Part shown: in pieces, positions 26,607-35,382 of the stretch
Layout of the letters: each line of letters starts with the position of its first letter
Numbering within the stretch: position 1 is the first letter of the stretch
Notes under the pieces: model-generated
Told to the model about the DNA's origin: nothing
Seen by the model: only the letters and a program-made list of their open reading frames with translations
The model's database searches: none
Position numbers and translations under genes: made by a program
Assembly (NCBI GenBank): GCA_038236905.1
Contig: JBBRZG010000002.1
Span: 19,064-83,063, forward strand
DNA from: UKL13-2 sp038236905
Lineage (GTDB): Bacteria; Pseudomonadota; Gammaproteobacteria; Burkholderiales; Usitatibacteraceae
DNA: 64,000 nucleotides
Direction of reading: 5' to 3'

Positions 26607-27842
26607 ATGCATGTCATCATCGGTGCCATCGGCACCTCCGGCGATACTCTACCGCTGATCGAATTAGGCCGTCATTTGGTTGCGGCGGGGCACGATGTTG
26701 ATTTTATTGGCTTGGCTTACTTCGAAAGCCGCGCGCGCTCGGCCGGTTTGCGCTTTCATCGCGCGGGTCCGCCCGGACTTTTTGAAAACATGGCGGGTGA
26801 CGCTTCGGTGTGGGATTGGGCGGTCGGGTTTCGCTCGTTGTGGAAAGTGCTGGGCGGGGCGATGTCGGATACCTTCGCGGCAGTTGGGCGTCTGCGCCGC
26901 GACGACTCTGTTTTGGTCGGATCGAGCGGTGCCGTGGGGATTCGTCTCGCGCAAGAAAAATTCGGGATGCGCGCGATGACGGTACATATGTCGCCGTTTT
27001 ATTTTTTCTCGCGTGAGCAAAACTGTATCGGCGGGTTGGGCGCATGGCCGCCATGGCTGCCGCGCGCGGCCCGCAGCGGCGTCTTAAAAACCATGGATCA
27101 TTATTTCATTGACGGTGTTTGCCGATCTGACGTAAACGCAATGCGGCGGTCAATCGGCCTTGCTGATATTAAGCATGTTTTTACGCGCTGGATAAATTCT
27201 CCTGACCGCGTGGTGTGTGCCGTTCCGGACTGGTTTGCTGATTGCCAAGCGGATTGGCCGTCACAATCTGTATCGGTGCCCTTTCCGGTTGCACAAGGCG
27301 CAGAACCATGGACGCCTTCCGCCGCGTTATCTGCTTTTTTGGCCAATGGAGACGCGCCGTTGGTGGTTTCTGCCTGCACCGGCGCGGGCGCGGCATCGAC
27401 ATTCTTCCAGCGCGCCATCGACGCCGCGCAGCGATCAAATCAGCGCGTCATTCTGGTCAGCCGTTTCCCAAATCAAATTGTGCAGCCGCTGCCGTCATTT
27501 GCATTTCTTATTGACTACGCGCCATTCGGGCAGCTGCTGCCTCATGCCCGGGCGATTATTCACAACGGCGGGATCGGCACTATGGCGCTCGCGATGCGAG
27601 CAGGGCTGCCGCAGATCATCGTGCCGTTTGCCTACGACCAGTTTTTTAATGCGATGCAGCTAGCCGCGCTAGGCGGTGGCACGACGGTTCGCCGTCAACG
27701 CACCGCGCCTGAGTTGGCGCGTACGATCGCCGACGTGCTCGATTCCAAACCGATCGCAGCGGCGTGCATCGAGCTTAAGGGGCGCACGCTTGAGGCAAGC
27801 GACGGACTATCGGAAATGGTGCGGCAGGTTGAAGCGCTCTAG
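26607..27842 (+). CDS. GT1/GT28-like glycosyltransferase (UDP-sugar dependent)
   Basis: A 411-residue GT-B glycosyltransferase. The N-terminal half opens with IIGAIGTSGDTLPLIELG, the typical acceptor-domain start of MurG-, sterol- or RhlB-type enzymes. The C-terminal half has HARAIIHNGGIGTMALAM and LPQIIVPFAYDQFFNA, which is the donor-binding HNGG-type site. Family members glycosylate lipids or small molecules. It is a candidate for adding a sugar to a lipid or membrane glycan, but the acceptor is unknown. It points away from the secreted-protein block. No strong Shine-Dalgarno sequence precedes the ATG. Confidence 0.82.
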   Translation: MHVIIGAIGTSGDTLPLIELGRHLVAAGHDVDFIGLAYFESRARSAGLRFHRAGPPGLFENMAGDASVWDWAVGFRSLWKVLGGAMSDTFAAVGRLRRDDSVLVGSSGAVGIRLAQEKFGMRAMTVHMSPFYFFSREQNCIGGLGAWPPWLPRAARSGVLKTMDHYFIDGVCRSDVNAMRRSIGLADIKHVFTRWINSPDRVVCAVPDWFADCQADWPSQSVSVPFPVAQGAEPWTPSAALSAFLANGDAPLVVSACTGAGAASTFFQRAIDAAQRSNQRVILVSRFPNQIVQPLPSFAFLIDYAPFGQLLPHARAIIHNGGIGTMALAMRAGLPQIIVPFAYDQFFNAMQLAALGGGTTVRRQRTAPELARTIADVLDSKPIAAACIELKGRTLEASDGLSEMVRQVEAL

Positions 27843-28051
27843 TTTCTTTTTTTTATGACCAGCAACATGCGGCAATGAGTGCGAAGAATATTTGGGTATT
27901 ATTCGGTCACACGCGGTTGTCGAGAGCGTTGGTAGTCAAAGCTCGGTAAACATTGCGGCGGATAGCTCCTGTGCATGACTCGTTCTTTGCAATCCTTGTG
28001 CGACTTACAAACACGGTAACAGCACAGTTCAGTTATTCAAAAAGGTCCACG

Positions 28052-28291
28052 ATGCCAGCGCAAATTTTTTTGTTCTTATTTAAATTTATCGTTGCAGCCG
28101 CTATCAGCCTGGTCACTGTATCTGCCCTAACTGGTTGCGTTGTGTTTGCAGTCGCTGACGCCGCCGTTACAGTTGCTGCCACCGCAGTGAAAGTAACCGC
28201 CAAAACAGTCGGTGCCGCGGCAGATATCGTGCTGCCGTCGTCGGAGAAAAAGACGGATAAAGATAAAGACAAGGACGCAGCGAAGAAGTGA
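28052..28291 (+). CDS. Small lipoprotein (NF038104-like)
   Basis: A 79-residue lipoprotein. The ATG at 28052 has AAAGG 6 nt upstream and is chosen over an upstream in-frame start. The signal ends in SALTGC, with lipidation at Cys29. The mature part is Ala/Val rich (VADAAVTVAATAVKVTAKTV), then ends in a Lys/Asp-rich charged tail (KKTDKDKDKDAAKK). The pattern resembles a family of short outer-membrane lipoproteins that I recall as NF038104. The function is unknown. Confidence 0.65.
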   Translation: MPAQIFLFLFKFIVAAAISLVTVSALTGCVVFAVADAAVTVAATAVKVTAKTVGAAADIVLPSSEKKTDKDKDKDAAKK

Positions 28292-28601
28292 GCTAAGCAA
28301 TAACGTTAGCGTCGACTTCCCTGAATCGCCGACATGTTTCTTGTTTAATTCAAGCCCCCGAATCGCATTCTTGCGACGCCCTCAAGATAAATTTGCGATC
28401 ACGCTCAAGTTAGGCGACACATCTGTCGTTAACCTTGAAAGAATGCTTTTGCGTACTGCCGAAGCTTGCGAATAGTCTGTCGCGGTAGGGCTTTTTACGC
28501 CCGATAGACCTGCCTTACTATCGACCTCTACCTTAAGTATGAAGCGTGGAGACCCGTTTAAAGGACGTATGCAATCTGCCTTGTAGATATTGGGCAAGCA
28601 C

Positions 28602-28618
28602 TTGGCACGCGCTTTGCA
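28602..28618 (+). promoter_or_regulatory. Sigma-54 (RpoN) promoter, -24/-12
   Basis: The sequence TTGGCACGCGCTTTGCA matches the sigma-54 consensus TGGCAC-G-N4-TTGCA perfectly, with GG and GC exactly 10 nt apart. Transcription should begin near 28629. The next gene on this strand is the FG-GAP repeat protein (28788). A 160-nt leader would precede it. RpoN promoters of this kind often drive exopolysaccharide genes in betaproteobacteria and need a bacterial enhancer-binding protein, which is not in this window. Confidence 0.75.
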
Positions 28619-28787
28619 ATGTGATCGGAAACGTCTGGAATTCTTCACTTATTAGCAAATCGCCAACGTTTAAAGCGCACTTGAGTCTCTTTTTGGAGAC
28701 AGTGCAATGTTTTTCCTTAGACCGCACCAAAATCTGTGCGCCGTCTTAATCGAAACTTTGTTTCACCATAGCTTTAAGGAATTTGTC

Positions 28788-29951
28788 ATGTCGAAGTCAG
28801 TTTCATCAAATCGCGTTGCACATAATAGTGTTGTAGTGCACACAGCAGAAATGTTCCTCGCCCTGCTTTTAAGCTTACTTGCGATTGCCAGTCTTACATT
28901 TACACATCGCGCCGATGCCGCCCAACAAGACTTCAATGCTGATCGCAAAGCTGATTTGTTGTTTGCAAATACCGACGGAAGGGTTGCGATGTGGCTGATG
29001 AACGGCACGGCGCTGGCCAGCGGTGCGGGTTTGCTAGATGCGGCTTCCGGTTGGACGGTTACTCACATCGCAGACTTTAATGGTGATGGCAAGGCTGACT
29101 TGTTATTTCGTCATACAGATGGTCGCGTTGCAATGTGGCTCATGGATGGCACTACGCTTGTCAGCGGAGCCGGGTTATTAGGTCCTGCGTCTGGCTGGAG
29201 CGTTTCCAGAGCGGCTGATTTCAATGGTGACGGTAAGGCAGACATATTATTTAGTCACACAGATGGGCGTATTGCCATGTGGCTTATGAATGGAACTACC
29301 TTAATCAGTGGTGCGGGGCTGCTAGGCGCAGCATCTGGCTGGAGTGTCACCCACGCAGCGGATTTTAATGGTGATGGCAAAGCCGATATTTTATTTCGTC
29401 ACACCGACGGCAGAATCGCAATGTGGTTGATGAACGGAACGAACCTCATAAGTGGTGGTGGCTTGCTTGGTGCGGCTTCTGGGTGGATCGTCCGTCATAC
29501 GGCAGACTTCAACGGCGATGGTAAGGCAGACTTGATCCTGCGGCACACAGACGGTCGGGAGGCTATGTGGCTCATGAACGGAACTACTACGGTTAGCTCA
29601 TTTGGGTTGCTTGGCGCGGCATCTGGCTGGACAATCACACACACTAACGATTTTAACGGGGACGGAAAAGCTGACCTGTTGTTCAGCCACACGGATGGTA
29701 GAGTCGCCATGTGGCTTATGAATGGATCCACTTTTCTTAGCGGTGGTGGGTTATTGGATAGTGCAACGGGATGGAGTGTTCGTTACACCGATGACTACAA
29801 CGGTGATGGTAAGGCGGATTTAATATTTCGCCACGCCGATGGTCGTGTGGCGATTTGGCTAATGAATGGACTTACCGTTACCAGCAACGTGACTGTTCTG
29901 GGTGCTGGTGTGTGGAATGAGATTCCTGATCGATCAGGAGGTTGTAGTTAA
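28788..29951 (+). CDS. Exported FG-GAP/VCBS-like repeat protein
   Basis: A 387-residue protein. The ATG has AAGGA 7 nt upstream. A signal peptide with a hydrophobic core (MFLALLLSLLAIASLTF) is cut near residue 45. Seven tandem 48-residue repeats follow, each opening with an aspartate-rich loop of the type DFNGDGKAD, then HTDGR and AMWLMNG. These match calcium-binding blades of beta-propellers in integrin-like and VCBS surface proteins. The seven copies suggest a closed seven-bladed propeller. The protein ends shortly after the last repeat with no anchor or sorting motif. The consensus sigma-54 promoter lies upstream. Confidence 0.82.
   Translation: MSKSVSSNRVAHNSVVVHTAEMFLALLLSLLAIASLTFTHRADAAQQDFNADRKADLLFANTDGRVAMWLMNGTALASGAGLLDAASGWTVTHIADFNGDGKADLLFRHTDGRVAMWLMDGTTLVSGAGLLGPASGWSVSRAADFNGDGKADILFSHTDGRIAMWLMNGTTLISGAGLLGAASGWSVTHAADFNGDGKADILFRHTDGRIAMWLMNGTNLISGGGLLGAASGWIVRHTADFNGDGKADLILRHTDGREAMWLMNGTTTVSSFGLLGAASGWTITHTNDFNGDGKADLLFSHTDGRVAMWLMNGSTFLSGGGLLDSATGWSVRYTDDYNGDGKADLIFRHADGRVAIWLMNGLTVTSNVTVLGAGVWNEIPDRSGGCS
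28926..29930 (+). repeat. Seven tandem 144-bp coding repeats (48-aa blades)
   Basis: The repeat phase is strict: copies begin at 28926, 29070, 29214 and so on to 29790, every 144 bp. The protein is conserved, but the DNA has diverged with many third-position changes. The repeats are therefore old and held by selection on the fold rather than recently amplified. Confidence 0.9.
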
Positions 29952-30151
29952 GTCAATGTGAGAACCATTTGAGCTCGTCTATCCTCATCAGAGGCGCCAG
30001 CTCAACGAAAGATTTATAGGGGAAGGTTGCGCATTCCACAAACTTCAATAAACGACGAATAGCGTTAATAAAGTCGTTGCTGCATTTAAATCCAACAAGT
30101 TAGCGGCGTTACCGATGGCTTTTTTGTGAGCGGCAGAGCTAATTCTTCGCT

Positions 30152-31726
30152 TTAATCTTCTGTCGGATTGATGGTTGGCGGTGTTTTGACCGCCAAGTCC
30201 AATAGCATAGTGCAGAGATTCTGAATGGAAATAAGCAATTGAGTCTCCTCAGTTAGCGACTGGCAGTTGCCCCAAATAAAAAAATCTGTCGCGCCGTCGG
30301 GTTCGCCGAGCGCAGCGTAGACCTGGGGCATGATCGGGACGTGATCACCGTACCAGCAAAGCCAGCTTGGCGTCGATATCGTTTCTAGATGCGAGCGTAG
30401 GTTGCCGATCATGGTGTTTGCGTTCCGTAAGTGACGTACATATACGGCAAGGTCTTCGCAGCGGGCGGGCAGTGGCGTCGAAAAAAGCATTGCGGATTCT
30501 TGCGGCGTCACGTTTTCCCAATGCAGCGGGCCGTGATTTTCCATGGTGATCACAAAAATAAACGTCGGTTCGGTTGAATTATTTAAAACAGATTTAACTT
30601 TTTCAGCAACCGCAATATCGCCAACGTAAGGTCCAGATTTGTCAGTGGCGCTGAAACCGCGGATGTCAATGAACTCATCGAATCCCAGCGCGGGAAAAAC
30701 GCGATCGCGCGTATAAAAACTGGCGGGGTAGGGGTGGATGCAGATAGTGCGATAGCCACGCTTTTTCAGGAATGTGGCCAATGTGGGTACACCCTGCATT
30801 GCCATTTTTCGATACGGGTTGAAGCGATGCACACCAAGCTTGTCGGCGGCTAAACCAGATAAAAACGCGAACTCGGTTCGCACGGTATTGGCGCCCCAGG
30901 CGGCGACTTCGACGCGGCCACTGATCGTTGCTGCGGCAGTGGTTTTGTCCCATTCGCGCATCACGGCTGGATCGAGGCCCGCAAATATGCGACGCACATC
31001 GAAAAACGATTCGCTTTGCACCACGATCATGTGCGGCCGATCTTGGCTTTTGTTCAATGCTAAATGATTAAAGGGGGAGTCCAGCGCGGCGACATTGATC
31101 GGCTTCCGCTCTTCGGCGCGATAGCGCATGAGAAATGCCAACAATCCGTGGCGCTTGAGGTCTTCATTGGGCTCAAACGAAAGGCCGAGCGCATCGGTGT
31201 TGGCCAGCCAGACCACCATCAACGCCGCCCCTAACAGTGCAGCGCATAAAATCAAAAGCAATGTCGTTGGGACATGCGGCGAGAGCGTTACGGCATTAAT
31301 TGTTGTAATCGAAGGCTCGAACCTAAGCCCGAAATAGATGGCGGCAATAAACGCGATTAGCGCCGCCACCGCCCGCCAGATTCCCATAAACGGCAAATAC
31401 AGGCGCGGGTGCTTTAGCGCGTCGAGAAAGTATTCAAAATCCTGATAAATAAACGGCTCGCGGAGAGAATACGTCTTCGCGTTGCTCACCAGCACCAGTA
31501 ACAGCACGCCGGTTAATACCATCGCGCTAACAAAATAAGGTCGCTGAAAAATCGCCAGTTCCACCGCAAAGAATGCGATGAATACGCCGCTGTGAACCGC
31601 CCAGGCCCGCCACGAGCGCCCGAGTAGCGGGGGGCGCGGATTCAAAAACTGCTCGATGGCGATAGAGGCAACCAGCCCAATGAACAGTGGAACGATTATC
31701 TGAAGAATCAAAACAGATTTATCCAC
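30152..31726 (-). CDS. LTA-synthase/sulfatase-like membrane enzyme (WcbQ/RkpI-like)
   Basis: A protein of about 524 residues. The N-terminal part (about 1-200) has several membrane helices (for example GVFIAFFAVELAIF and LLILCAALLGAALMVVWLA). The C-terminal part is an alkaline-phosphatase-superfamily domain facing the periplasm: IVVQSESFFDVR, WGANTVRTEFAFLSGL, VITMENHGPLHW, YGDHVPIMP. These are the metal- and phosphate-binding motifs of LTA synthase and MdoB relatives, which transfer a phospho-group from a lipid. GTG at 31726 overlaps the SDR stop. TTG at 31735 is the other option. By position it matches RkpI/WcbQ of capsule loci. I infer it modifies the lipid anchor or glycan. The substrate is unknown. 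Confidence 0.8.
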   Translation of the reverse strand: MDKSVLILQIIVPLFIGLVASIAIEQFLNPRPPLLGRSWRAWAVHSGVFIAFFAVELAIFQRPYFVSAMVLTGVLLLVLVSNAKTYSLREPFIYQDFEYFLDALKHPRLYLPFMGIWRAVAALIAFIAAIYFGLRFEPSITTINAVTLSPHVPTTLLLILCAALLGAALMVVWLANTDALGLSFEPNEDLKRHGLLAFLMRYRAEERKPINVAALDSPFNHLALNKSQDRPHMIVVQSESFFDVRRIFAGLDPAVMREWDKTTAAATISGRVEVAAWGANTVRTEFAFLSGLAADKLGVHRFNPYRKMAMQGVPTLATFLKKRGYRTICIHPYPASFYTRDRVFPALGFDEFIDIRGFSATDKSGPYVGDIAVAEKVKSVLNNSTEPTFIFVITMENHGPLHWENVTPQESAMLFSTPLPARCEDLAVYVRHLRNANTMIGNLRSHLETISTPSWLCWYGDHVPIMPQVYAALGEPDGATDFFIWGNCQSLTEETQLLISIQNLCTMLLDLAVKTPPTINPTED

Positions 31727-32486
31727 CAAAGCCAAAAATCTTAACGAGTCGCTGCGCCACGGCGGCGGGTGCGACTGACAAATACCAGCAGCCTAAATTG
31801 AGTGGAAATGGGAAACTGATGCGGGCCTCGTTGCGCGCCAAGCCGCGCTTGATTACTTGCGCGGCTTTTTCTGCGGTCCATAGTAACGGTTTCGAGCCTG
31901 GCATCTCATCGCACATTTGTGATTCCACGAAGCCCGGCATCACGACATTGACCGCTACGCCATCCGCTGCAACGCCGCCGCGCAGTGCCTCGCCATACGC
32001 CTTAATGGCAGCTTTACTTGCGCAATAGCTTGGGGTCACGGGTAGCCCAAAATAGCCCGCGAGTGAGCTAAATAGGGCAATCTGGCCGCGCTTTCGCTGA
32101 CGCATCCCGGGTAAAACAGCATCGGCCACGGCGATAACCGCCTTGATATTGATGTCGAGCAGCGCATCGATTTCACGCCAAACCTCGCCGGTGTTATTCG
32201 CGCCGGTATTGATATTGATCCCGGCGCAGGGAATGACCAAATCCAGCGGCGTTTGTGCATTCGTCAAATGCACCCAAAGAACCAGCGCATCTATGTCTCG
32301 CACATCAATTACCGCCGTTTCAACGGTGGCACCAAGCTGCTCGCACCGGACCGCGATTGCCGCTAACTTTGATGCATCTCGACCCTGCAAAAATAAGGTG
32401 GTCCCGCTTGCCGCATAGGCCAATGCCAGCGCGCCGCCGATGCCGCCGGTGGCTCCGGTAATTAAGATCGATTGAGGTGATTTCAT
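31719..32486 (-). CDS. Short-chain dehydrogenase/reductase (WcbP/RkpH-like)
   Basis: A 255-residue classical SDR. ITGATGGIGGAL near residue 9 binds NAD(P). FSSLAGYFG gives the catalytic Ser. PSYCASKAAIKAYGE gives the Tyr and Lys (Y-x3-K). It starts inside the KpsS-like gene's end (ATGA overlap) and its stop overlaps the sulfatase-like gene, so the three are one transcript. In the Rkp and Wcb loci the equivalent SDR sits beside the same neighbours. Reduction of the 3-keto group made by the oxoamine synthase is the natural guess, as in 3-ketosphinganine reductase. The sequence alone does not prove the substrate. Confidence 0.88.
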   Translation of the reverse strand: MKSPQSILITGATGGIGGALALAYAASGTTLFLQGRDASKLAAIAVRCEQLGATVETAVIDVRDIDALVLWVHLTNAQTPLDLVIPCAGININTGANNTGEVWREIDALLDINIKAVIAVADAVLPGMRQRKRGQIALFSSLAGYFGLPVTPSYCASKAAIKAYGEALRGGVAADGVAVNVVMPGFVESQMCDEMPGSKPLLWTAEKAAQVIKRGLARNEARISFPFPLNLGCWYLSVAPAAVAQRLVKIFGFGG

Positions 32487-33727
32487 AGCAACCTCTCCAG
32501 AGGCGAGCGCTCAGCCTCTAGAACACATGCGCTGTTGATGACGGCCAAAGCGATGCCGGGGGAAGAGTAAAACCCGCCGTTGATTTGAGTCGTGTGAATT
32601 AACGTGTTTCTAAATTGCTTAAAAAATACTGAATCGGGTCGCGTGCCGCCGCGCCAGAACTGGTCGAGCGTTCCGGCAAAGGTCAAATCTGCAAGGTTGT
32701 AGAGCGGATTACTCAGCGCTATGGTGGGGCAACCATGACCAAGCGAGGACAAGCCCACCGTGCTGTTTACCGTGACCAAGCCGCGCGCCTTAAGCAACAT
32801 GGCATCCAGATCGCCGCTTTCCAGATAATCAATCCTGCCCTCACAGTCGAATTCGCTTTCAAGTTTTTTGATTAGTCGAGGATAGTCCACAAAGCCGGTG
32901 TCGAGCGGGTGATTTTTGATGACCAGCCGCGTATCGAGGGGCGCATGCTGGGCGAAAGATGCCACGGTCAGACCAATAACTTCTTGCATATCGTCGAACG
33001 GCGAATGATCGCGAATTTGGGTGTCGCTGTCCAGCTGCAATGGCAACAGATAGAACGGGGTGGTGCCGGTCATCAAGCGCGCGATCGTGTCCCTATCCCG
33101 CCGCTCGTAAAACGGCATTTTCGCAAACCGCTGGCCCCAGCCCGCGTATTCGAGACCCGAGATGACGGGCCGATGAGTGCGGTAGTGCGAAAACAAGAGC
33201 AGGTTCGCGATGTTTGATAGGTGATATGCCATGTCGTGCAGCGCTCGTGTGCGTAGCGAGGCCGAAAACGGTTCGCCGTTGCCAGAGTCGGGGAGCGATG
33301 GGGCGACACTTTTAATCCACGCTGCGTCGCGCGGAAATAGTGAATGAGCATTCACGCCATCGCGCTCTAAGGTTACCCAGTAAGGCCGGAAATAACCCTC
33401 TTCAAACACATGAATGCGGATACCACGTTGCTTCGCAATTTCAATAGCGGGTAGGTGAATCGGACGGCGATCACCAAACAATAAAATATCGGTTGCACCG
33501 CTCGTGCGAATCTTTTCATTCAAGAATGCAGGCAGCACTTCAATTCGTTCGCGAAACGCCCATGCTTTGCGTCGGCCCCAATAGATAGTGTCACCGGCAT
33601 TGAAATTGATGCGGAAAATGCGGTGCCCGTCGGCGGCGAGTCGATCACTCAGCTTTGCAAAAAATGGTGTGTTGACACCCTGTAAAAACAAAAAAGTGCG
33701 GCGCCCGGGCAGCAGATGCTGCGTCAC
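32483..33727 (-). CDS. kpsS: Capsule polysaccharide biosynthesis protein (KpsS/WcbO-like)
   Basis: A 414-residue protein of the Capsule_synth family (PF05159). Its opening reads TFLFLQGVNTPFFAKLSDRL, then the INFNAGDTIYWGRRKAW and FEEGYFRPYWVTLE blocks that mark KpsS. The KNHPLDTG and NSTVGLSSLGHGCPTIAL blocks are the C-terminal donor-binding parts. KpsS and KpsC build the poly-Kdo linker on lipid in ABC-transporter capsules. It starts at GTG, overlapping the previous gene's stop by one base (TAGTG). The classical partner KpsC is not visible here, although the N-terminal half of the 35383-37266 protein may be a distant relative. Confidence 0.87.
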   Translation of the reverse strand: MTQHLLPGRRTFLFLQGVNTPFFAKLSDRLAADGHRIFRINFNAGDTIYWGRRKAWAFRERIEVLPAFLNEKIRTSGATDILLFGDRRPIHLPAIEIAKQRGIRIHVFEEGYFRPYWVTLERDGVNAHSLFPRDAAWIKSVAPSLPDSGNGEPFSASLRTRALHDMAYHLSNIANLLLFSHYRTHRPVISGLEYAGWGQRFAKMPFYERRDRDTIARLMTGTTPFYLLPLQLDSDTQIRDHSPFDDMQEVIGLTVASFAQHAPLDTRLVIKNHPLDTGFVDYPRLIKKLESEFDCEGRIDYLESGDLDAMLLKARGLVTVNSTVGLSSLGHGCPTIALSNPLYNLADLTFAGTLDQFWRGGTRPDSVFFKQFRNTLIHTTQINGGFYSSPGIALAVINSACVLEAERSPLERLL

Positions 33728-34935
33728 TATTGTTTGCCCTGCTCAAGGCGCAATAAAAAATGATCTACCGCTTGAAAATGCTGTTCCCAAGTAGTCGGCG
33801 TGAATGTGTTGATCCGTTGCAATTGCGCTGCGCGCGCTGTACTTTGCGGATTGGTGTAGTCGGCAATAACATCTTGCCAGCGTTTGCCGTCAAGCGGCTC
33901 GATATAGTCTGGCACCTCACCGGCAATCTCCCGAAACACCGCCAGATCGCTCGCGATCACGGGAACGCCGATAGACAGCGCCTCGGTGACGGGCATGCCG
34001 TAACCCTCTGCAAACGACGGAAACAGAAGGGCCTGGGCGTGATGCAAGTAAGTGACGAGCTGCTGGTCGCTGCACGATGGAAGCCCAATCACTGATTGCT
34101 TTAATTGCGTGGTGCGCTCGAGCAAATCCACCACGTTTTCGCATTCCCAGCCGCGCTGACCAATGACGACCAGCTTGGGCGCAGATTTGCCCATCGTCTC
34201 GACCAGGCGCCGCCAAATTTGCAACAGCATCCAATGATTCTTACGCGGCTCAATCGTGCCAAGAATGACGAAATAAGGTGCCGTGATGGGGCGGTCATCA
34301 AGCGCGTGCTTGGGAATTCCGCCAGCCAGCAACGCCACCAGGCAAGGTGGCAGCGGCATGCGGTGACGGCGCCCAAAATCTTCCAGGACGTTCAACGTTT
34401 GTTGAGAATTAGCGATGATGCCGGCACTGATCTTGATCGCACAGCGCATGCGGGTGACATGCCGCTCGCGTTCGCCCGGACGACAATATTCTGGATGCGT
34501 GACGGGAATCAAATCATGGATCACCACGATCGGCCGTGCTCCCCGCTGGCGCAGCAACCATGCGTAATTTTTATCCTCCAGCCCCATGTGTCCGGTGTTA
34601 AAAAAATAGCTGCCGCGTATATCCGCATCGCGCATCACCCAGCGCCACAAAAATGCTTTCACGATCGCGCTCAGCCCGAGCGCGGTAAACGGCAACGCTC
34701 GGTCGGAAAGTGCGGCAAACAATCTGGCGGAGTCTTGCGCCGACAGCGTTGCATTAAACGGGCCGAGACTGAGAACCGCCCTTGATCTCGGCGCGTAATG
34801 CGCAATGTATTCCAAGCTAACGCGGTCAATCCCGGTGGGAAGTTTCCCCTTCAGGCGGCGATAGACGAGCCGGGTAATGTCGATGAGAATTTTTGACAAA
34901 GCGGATTTTTTTGGAATTTTATGGAGGTCTATCAT
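33727..34935 (-). CDS. GT4 family glycosyltransferase
   Basis: A 402-residue GT-B transferase of the mannosyl/rhamnosyl type. YRRLKGKLPTGIDRVSLEYI opens the acceptor domain. VVIHDLIPVTHPEYC, ILGTIEPRKNHWMLL and FAEGYGMPVTEALSIGVPVI are the GT4 signatures, with the E-x7-E motif in the last. It is the first gene of the minus-strand capsule operon, ending directly at the KpsS-like start. The linkage and sugar are unknown. Its pattern resembles the modules of the triple transferase at 49779. Confidence 0.85.
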   Translation of the reverse strand: MIDLHKIPKKSALSKILIDITRLVYRRLKGKLPTGIDRVSLEYIAHYAPRSRAVLSLGPFNATLSAQDSARLFAALSDRALPFTALGLSAIVKAFLWRWVMRDADIRGSYFFNTGHMGLEDKNYAWLLRQRGARPIVVIHDLIPVTHPEYCRPGERERHVTRMRCAIKISAGIIANSQQTLNVLEDFGRRHRMPLPPCLVALLAGGIPKHALDDRPITAPYFVILGTIEPRKNHWMLLQIWRRLVETMGKSAPKLVVIGQRGWECENVVDLLERTTQLKQSVIGLPSCSDQQLVTYLHHAQALLFPSFAEGYGMPVTEALSIGVPVIASDLAVFREIAGEVPDYIEPLDGKRWQDVIADYTNPQSTARAAQLQRINTFTPTTWEQHFQAVDHFLLRLEQGKQ

Positions 34936-35382
34936 CGCTCGCTGGCGAACCGCGCTCGATGTTTACTTTTCTTCCAGCGCTTGACTTTAAGGAAGCAAAA
35001 ACGGTTAAAACAAAGACATCCTTGGATTATCGCCCAAAATATCTGCGTGATCGCGTTGCGCTATCGTTCAGGCGCTTTGGAGACATGATCAAATTCGGCG
35101 AGACGTTGAACGCGTCAGGCGAGCATTATGTCGCAGTGATTTTCGCGCGCCCAGCGAACACACCGCGTATGAAAAAGTCGGCCACCGCGCATGGCAACTT
35201 TGGCGAGGACATATATAGAGACAAGCGAAGCGGCCCACACTATTTTGGAAAGGAAAGGAAAGGAAAGGAAAGGAACAGAATTCTGCGATCAAGGGCAGGT
35301 TGAAGTACGTGAATATGACATAGACTTTAATTTATGCAATTCACAATGAAAACTAAATGAACAATGCGAACATGAGGCCCAT
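34936..35382. other. Divergent intergenic region with GGAAA repeat
   Basis: About 450 bases separate two divergently transcribed capsule genes. It must hold both promoters. The only clear element is a run of GGAAA units at 35247-35275. A plus-strand open frame passing through it has no convincing coding signature. I cannot mark a -35/-10 pair with confidence. Confidence 0.6.
35247..35275 (+). repeat. Pentanucleotide microsatellite (GGAAA, nearly six copies)
   Basis: Five complete GGAAA units plus GGAA lie at 35247-35275, about 107 bp before the ATG of the capsule-synthase/methyltransferase fusion. Simple repeats of this size can slip during replication. Here it could alter promoter spacing or leader length. 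It is not in a gene I accept. Confidence 0.95.

Noticed and set aside
28926..29930. CRISPR array
   Set aside because: The period is 144 bp, the units are coding in one frame and there are no short identical repeats with unique spacers.
29925..29938. Palindrome CCTGATCGATCAGG as terminator
   Set aside because: It lies inside the coding end of the repeat protein and no T-run follows.
34893..35303. 136-residue open frame through the GGAAA repeat
   Set aside because: It overlaps the start of a well-supported minus-strand gene, has no recognisable family and ends in a low-complexity stretch.
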